Shown here: positions 7,075 to 10,841 of the stretch, piece by piece
Position numbering within the stretch: position 1 is the first letter of the stretch
Layout: every line of letters starts with the position of its first letter
Source: Tieghemiomyces parasiticus
Lineage: Eukaryota; Kickxellomycota; Dimargaritomycetes; Dimargaritales; Dimargaritaceae
Direction: 5' to 3'
NCBI GenBank assembly: GCA_027575765.1
Contig: JANBPT010001316.1
Span: forward strand, 1 to 10,841
DNA: 10,841 nt
Program-made: the position numbers and the translations under genes
Notes under the pieces: generated by a model
What the model was told of the DNA's origin: nothing
The model's database searches: none
What the model saw: the letters and a program-made list of their open reading frames with translations, nothing else

Positions 7075-9048
7075 TCAAAAGATCTTAAACTTGTGGAGGC
7101 AAAACACGGAGAGGGCCAAAATAAGCACCATGGAACCGATGATACCGCCGAACCAGGCGTAGGAGTCGACGCCATTCCCGGGGACGTGGACGTTCATGCC
7201 GAACAAACCAGTAATGACATTCATAGGCAGCAGGATGGACCCTAGGGCGGTGACTTTGGCAATCATATCGTTGGCACGATTGGACGCGATGGTGATTTCC
7301 AGGGATATCTGGGCCAAGAAATTGGAGTGGGCGCGCTGGACGATCGAGTCGAATTGGTTCGTCTCCTGGAGCATCGTGATGATATGGTCAAGGACGTCCG
7401 CGTAGTAGAATCGGATACCACTGAGGTAGGTGGAGCTCGATGAGGACGGTGCAAAATTGGACGGGGCGGCTTGAAACGCCGTCGTGGCCGATGAGCCGTG
7501 TGAAGGGGACCGTCCCGGCGAAGCGGCCCACCGCCTTTCCTCAAACCGTTTCATGAGCGCCTTGATCACGTAGCCCTTGAGGGCCACCAACCGCTGTACA
7601 GCCATGACCTTCTTGCGAGCGGCGCCAATCCGCTGCAGCATGTCCGTCTGCTCGTTAGCTTTCAAAATGAGCACGAGCTCGTCAATAGATTCGACCTCGC
7701 GGGATACCATCTCCACCAGGGGCGAGAGAGAGTCGGTAATGTCATCAATCAGGGCGTAGTTGATCCAGTCTGGAGTGGCCAGTGTCGGGTCGTCCATGGC
7801 CTGGATCCGGTGGAGCACGTTGGCTGGGTGATGGAGCGGGTCGGCGTGGAAGGACAGGATCCCCTCACCCATGACGATGGTGAACAGGTTAACGGGCTCC
7901 ATGAAGTCGGCCGACTCAGTGTCGCTGTTGAAGGTATGGAAGCAAGTGAAGTAGTAGTGGCGGAACAGTTCGCACTTCTCGCGGCACTCCTCGGTCAGAA
8001 TGTCCTCCTCGGTCAGTGGGTGGATATGGAACACCCGGCTGAAGAGTACCATGTCGGCTGCCCGCGGGGAAGTCACGTCCAGCCAGAAGGGCCCGCAGGT
8101 CCGCATCAGCTCGTCCAGTGTCCGCTTCTCGTGATAAAATTCGTGGAGGTGCTCGGCGTAGAGTGGGCCCGTTGATTCCGAGTAGAATGTGAACCGGTAT
8201 TTGGGGCTCGGCGGCTGGCCTTCGCTGCCATAGTAGTCGGACCAATCGCCGGAGTCGAGCGAGGACCGACCAGGAAATGGAGCGACTGGCGATCGCGGGA
8301 TCGGGTGGTCGTCTGAGTTCGATTGGGTCGAGCCTGACCGTAAAATAGGGTCTAAGGAGGATCGATTGCGGTGACGGAGGGCCGGGGCCGTGGTGAAGGA
8401 CGAGGCATGCCGCGGCCGCCGGTTCTCCTTCTCCATCATGGTACTGCGCTGCGTGAGTAGCTCGTGCAGGGCGTCATAGTCAATATTGGTGGCATCAGTA
8501 GGCGTGTGGGTACCTGAGGCGCGATGCGGGCGGGTCTCATCACGGACATTACGGTGGGCTGCCGGTTGGTCTACAGTTGGCGAGGTTTCCGATGGCTGGG
8601 GTGGCGTGGAGGAAGAGAAAGGTCCTAGCCCGGAGGGAGAGGAGCCCAAGTTCTCCGTGGCTGCCATGGCCAGTCCGTCCGAGGCCACGGACATGCGCTG
8701 CGGGTGCGACGGTGACGATGCAACGGACTGGTGGTTGACGGTGGTGGCCGCCGAGGGTGAGACCGATTCCGCCTCGGTCAAGTGGGGGAGCAGATGCAGA
8801 CCAGGGGGCGTCGTGGTCAAGTTGGACAGCCGGTGGTGACCGTCCTGAGGCACCACCCCGCCGGGCCAGGCCTCTTCGTCCTCCTCCCCGCACCCGTCGT
8901 CGTCGAGCAGGTGGCTAGTCCCTGCGCGGCCCAGTCCGCTTAGTTCACAGCGGGATTGGCGGTCCCGGTCCGAGTCGCGGTTGCTAACTGTTTCGTATAG
9001 CGACCGCTGGAGGTTATGTTCCTCCTGAGGGTACGGGGACGGGGACAT
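7075..9048 (-). CDS. CorA-family magnesium transporter, Alr/Mnr2-like
   Basis: A 657-residue membrane protein expected to form a pentameric Mg2+ channel. Residues 1-280 are a Ser/Pro/Thr-rich, probably disordered cytosolic tail with an acidic patch (LLDDDGCGEEDEE). The CorA domain starts near 282 and contains FWLDVTSP, FHIHPLTEEDILTEECREK and the long stalk helices. A Ser/Pro-rich insertion interrupts the stalk at about 506-544. TM1 (597-616) leads into the signature Gly-Met-Asn at 617-619 in LPMNVITGLFGMNVHVPG, and TM2 spans about 630-652. The protein ends five residues later, so both ends face the cytosol. The GMN motif and the IHPLTxEDI segment place it with fungal Alr1/Mnr2 proteins. It is shorter than the yeast members, which are above 800 residues. 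Plasma membrane versus vacuole cannot be decided from sequence. The start is the first ATG after an in-frame stop at 9162-9160, with A at -3; the frame extends to a non-ATG codon upstream, which I reject. No intron is needed. Confidence 0.95.
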   Translation of the reverse strand: MSPSPYPQEEHNLQRSLYETVSNRDSDRDRQSRCELSGLGRAGTSHLLDDDGCGEEDEEAWPGGVVPQDGHHRLSNLTTTPPGLHLLPHLTEAESVSPSAATTVNHQSVASSPSHPQRMSVASDGLAMAATENLGSSPSGLGPFSSSTPPQPSETSPTVDQPAAHRNVRDETRPHRASGTHTPTDATNIDYDALHELLTQRSTMMEKENRRPRHASSFTTAPALRHRNRSSLDPILRSGSTQSNSDDHPIPRSPVAPFPGRSSLDSGDWSDYYGSEGQPPSPKYRFTFYSESTGPLYAEHLHEFYHEKRTLDELMRTCGPFWLDVTSPRAADMVLFSRVFHIHPLTEEDILTEECREKCELFRHYYFTCFHTFNSDTESADFMEPVNLFTIVMGEGILSFHADPLHHPANVLHRIQAMDDPTLATPDWINYALIDDITDSLSPLVEMVSREVESIDELVLILKANEQTDMLQRIGAARKKVMAVQRLVALKGYVIKALMKRFEERRWAASPGRSPSHGSSATTAFQAAPSNFAPSSSSSTYLSGIRFYYADVLDHIITMLQETNQFDSIVQRAHSNFLAQISLEITIASNRANDMIAKVTALGSILLPMNVITGLFGMNVHVPGNGVDSYAWFGGIIGSMVLILALSVFCLHKFKIF

Positions 9049-9480
9049 GCTGTGAAGAGGAGAGGAAACGAATGCCGGGCGGGACTGCTTTGTGGAGAGT
9101 AGAAGCGGCCTACGGGGCAAGGAAGGTGATAGCGACGCGGTACGCGAGGGACAAGATAGTTACACGTAGCATTCAGAAGAAGAGTGTGGTAAGGGCAGTG
9201 CAGATGGAACAGGGCGGTGCGTAGGTGCTTAGCCGGGCAAATGAGAAGGTGCCGGTGGAGAGAGTATGAGACAGCGGTGGAAGGGGGGGTGGAATGGGTA
9301 AGTGTGCTAGAAGGGAAAGAGAGTCAAGCGAGGGGTTGGAGAGGTGCCTGTGGGGGTGGAGGAAGGTGGGGGTGGGGGTGGGGGGCTGAGCCTGTTGAGT
9401 TAGGATCGTATCGACCTTCACCGACCGGGAAGTCAGCAGATAATCGCTGCGAAGCGAGCATGTCAAATGTGAAAAAAAAA
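9049..9480 (-). promoter_or_regulatory. C/T-rich leader and promoter region of the transporter gene
   Basis: On the minus strand this stretch is almost continuously C/T-rich with CCACC, TTCTTC and CTCTC blocks. This is the usual composition just upstream of the starts of well-expressed fungal genes. An in-frame stop at 9162-9160 shows that the coding frame does not extend through it. I see no good TATA box. An A9 run at 9472-9480 (T9 on the minus strand) marks its far end. Confidence 0.5.
9352..9385 (+). other. G-quadruplex-type tract
   Basis: Four G runs (G5, G5, G5, G6) on the plus strand are separated by loops of 11, 1 and 1 bases. Single-base loops favour stable parallel quadruplexes. 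It is on the template strand about 305-335 bases upstream of the transporter ATG, so the transcript or promoter sense strand would be C-rich. Confidence 0.6.
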
Positions 9481-9675
9481 TAATTGGTATCGCCTGTTGC
9501 AAGCACGGCGATCCGGTGAGGAAGGACCGAGATTAGCGCTGTTGACGATGAACAATCGAGGCGCTCGTTCGGCGAGGTTGCTGTCGTGCATGACGGCACC
9601 CGGATGACCGCTGAGCGGCGTATTCCTGATTAGTTCACAACGAAGCACCACACCCTCCCCCAGAAATCAGCCTAA

Positions 9676-9718
9676 CCCCCCCCCCCCCTGATTGTGATGT
9701 CGTTACCAAAAAAAAAAA
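9676..9718. repeat. C13 and A11 homopolymer pair
   Basis: A run of 13 C (9676-9688) is followed by 11 A (9708-9718) after 19 mixed bases. It is non-coding. Confidence 0.85.
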
Positions 9719-9805
9719 TAACACGTGGTGGGGGGATTGGGTGCGCGTGAAAAATGGGAGTCGGGCTGGTGGCCTTTCTCATAAGTACCCCCAATCGGGG
9801 AGAGG

Positions 9806-9818
9806 GAGAGAGAGAGAG
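9806..9818. repeat. (GA)6 microsatellite
   Basis: Alternating GA tract inside a larger purine-rich stretch (about 9797-9819), non-coding. Confidence 0.8.
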
Positions 9819-9924
9819 GCTGCTGGTCCGGCCGATGCGCTGGGGCCCAACTACACGCTGCCTTGGCCACCTACCCGCCGTCATGAGCCGCGATCACTTG
9901 AGTCGGCTTTTTCAACCCAGGGGT

Positions 9925-9936
9925 GGGGGGGGGGGG
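9925..9936. repeat. G12 homopolymer
   Basis: Twelve consecutive G, preceded by GGGG and one T. Non-coding, and prone to length error in assemblies. Confidence 0.85.
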
Positions 9937-10319
9937 CAGGCCAGCTTTCGGCTCGGCAACCATCCTGGTATGGGTGAAGCTGCACCGTCCCAACCCAATT
10001 CTGGATTCAAATACCGGTTACCCGACGGTGTGGCGTGACGCCAACTTTCGGGATTAATCTGAGATGAGTAAATCTTTGTTAAGTGAGGCGTCTGGGGAGG
10101 GGGGTGGCACGGCATTGTGCACAGGGCACTGAATCGTTTGCTTTCACATGTACAACACTCATTCAGCGTCCTGCATTGACTTGGCATTGATTAGAAGGAA
10201 GGGCCGGCTACGTCAACGTCAATGCTAGAATGGGATACAGAGCAGAGACTTGCTGCGAACCAGCGCAATGGTGCTGACTCAGTATTAATGGGTAGTGACA
10301 TGGAAGGTAAGAGAGTGTG

Positions 10320-10341
10320 ATATATATATATAGAAAAAAAA
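10320..10341. repeat. (AT)6 tract followed by A8
   Basis: An alternating AT tract (10320-10332) is followed by G and then A8 (10334-10341). It lies about 85-105 bases beyond the stop of the protease gene, so on the minus strand it falls in the 3' flank, where a T-rich and TATATA element could help 3' end formation. Confidence 0.6.
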
Positions 10342-10424
10342 TACAATGCAGAGAGAGACGAAAGAGAAAGGGTGGCAGCCCGACAATATTCTACAGAGAC
10401 CGCGGCAGTAACGTAGTAACGACC

Positions 10425-10841
10425 TTAAGTCAAATTATTCCGCACGTAAAATAGGTTGTACGCCGCCTTGGTCACGGCCTTGCTCTCGTCCGATTCCAGT
10501 ACGCGCGAGTCGTCAAAGTAGAACCACTTCTCTCGGAGCCCACTCCGCACCATCGCGGTGTAATGCCCACCGCTCAGCCCACCGAAATGGTTAGACACGC
10601 CGTAAAGATCGTACGCAAGAGACGGTGGTGCCACTGCGGCGGATCCTTCCGACGAGGGCGACGCACCGGACGACGCCGGCGATGACTGCAGAGCGGTACG
10701 GAAGGGGGCGGCGACGTAGCGACCCATATCCAGGTTCCGTACGGGGAAATCCACCGGCGTATCAAGCTTATCACGGAAAGGGCCTTGGAACGAGAACCGT
10801 TTCAGGTGGATCAGGAGAACGTCCGGGAGACGGGCGATAGA
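10425..10841 (-). CDS. Ubiquitin-specific protease, C-terminal part (partial, Doa4/USP8-like)
   Basis: These are the last 138 residues of a cysteine protease (family C19) that removes ubiquitin from proteins; the rest lies beyond the right edge. The fragment opens with LPDVLLIHLKRF, the conserved strand before the His box, then DTPVDFPVRNLDMGRYV. The His box YDLYGVSNHFGGLSGGHYTA holds the catalytic His (codon 10565-10563), and WFYFDDS holds the third triad residue, Asp (codon 10514-10512). It closes with AAYNLFYVRN, the usual final strand, three residues before the stop. The catalytic Cys box is outside the window. The wording of the strand and His box is closest to Doa4/Ubp5/USP8-type enzymes that act on endosomal cargo, but subgroup is inference. 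A Ser/Ala/Pro-rich insertion of about 25 residues (fragment residues 50-74) separates the two boxes. No intron is needed in this part. Confidence 0.93.
   Translation of the reverse strand, partial: SIARLPDVLLIHLKRFSFQGPFRDKLDTPVDFPVRNLDMGRYVAAPFRTALQSSPASSGASPSSEGSAAVAPPSLAYDLYGVSNHFGGLSGGHYTAMVRSGLREKWFYFDDSRVLESDESKAVTKAAYNLFYVRNNLT

Larger units (their letters stand above)
9481..10424. other. Intergenic region between the protease and transporter genes
   Basis: It contains the 3' flank of the ubiquitin protease and the distal promoter of the transporter. Frames on either strand (for example 9754-10038 plus) run through homopolymers and low-complexity DNA and show no domain, so I call no gene. 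Confidence 0.5.

Noticed and set aside
7263..8893. Long frames on both strands inside the transporter gene
   Set aside because: Shadows of a GC-rich coding frame; their sequences are Arg/Pro/Gly-rich with no domain.
9049..9120. Upstream extension of the transporter frame to a TTG at 9120
   Set aside because: Non-ATG start in a eukaryotic gene with a good ATG at 9048; the extension is low-complexity leader-like sequence.
231..9334. AGTCAAGCGAG occurring near 231-241 and near 9324-9334
   Set aside because: An isolated 11-base match between two purine-rich regions is within chance, and no longer shared sequence surrounds it.

Overview
The window looks like nuclear DNA of a fungus, possibly an early-diverging one, though I cannot name a species. 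The evidence is two clearly eukaryotic genes of fungal type (an Alr/Mnr2-like CorA magnesium transporter and the 3' end of a Doa4/USP8-like ubiquitin protease), long C/T-rich leaders upstream of starts, intron-like signals, and no operon structure or bacterial ribosome sites.

Layout. Positions 1-1400 are non-coding and strongly pyrimidine-rich on the minus strand. They read like the promoter and leader of a minus-strand gene lying to the left, and include one plausible leader intron (458-689). Positions 1400-4650 have no intact gene that I can recognise. The minus strand there carries decayed coding matter: a protein-kinase-like relic (2014-2755) with in-frame stops and a lost catalytic aspartate, an unassigned decayed frame containing YMDD (3517-3705), and a short P-loop-like relic (4252-4416). 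Positions 4650-6100 hold two small plus-strand candidates: an unassigned 85-residue reading frame (4722-4979) and a 71-residue Cys/His-rich, probably zinc-binding protein (5885-6100) with its own TATA box. Positions 6101-7074 are non-coding.

The right third is ordinary conserved gene space. An intronless CorA-family Mg2+ transporter (7075-9048, minus) is preceded by a C/T-rich leader with a G-quadruplex-type tract. About 1.4 kb of low-complexity intergenic DNA follows, with C13, A11 and G12 runs, and then the last 138 residues of a ubiquitin-specific protease (10425-10841, minus, running off the window). The two conserved genes are tandem on the minus strand, but nothing suggests they work together.

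I see no CRISPR array, tRNA, rRNA, intact transposon or clear defence system. The most interesting part is the decayed accessory block at 1400-4650 with the small Cys/His protein beside it. It looks like a graveyard of accessory genes, not a demonstrable new system.
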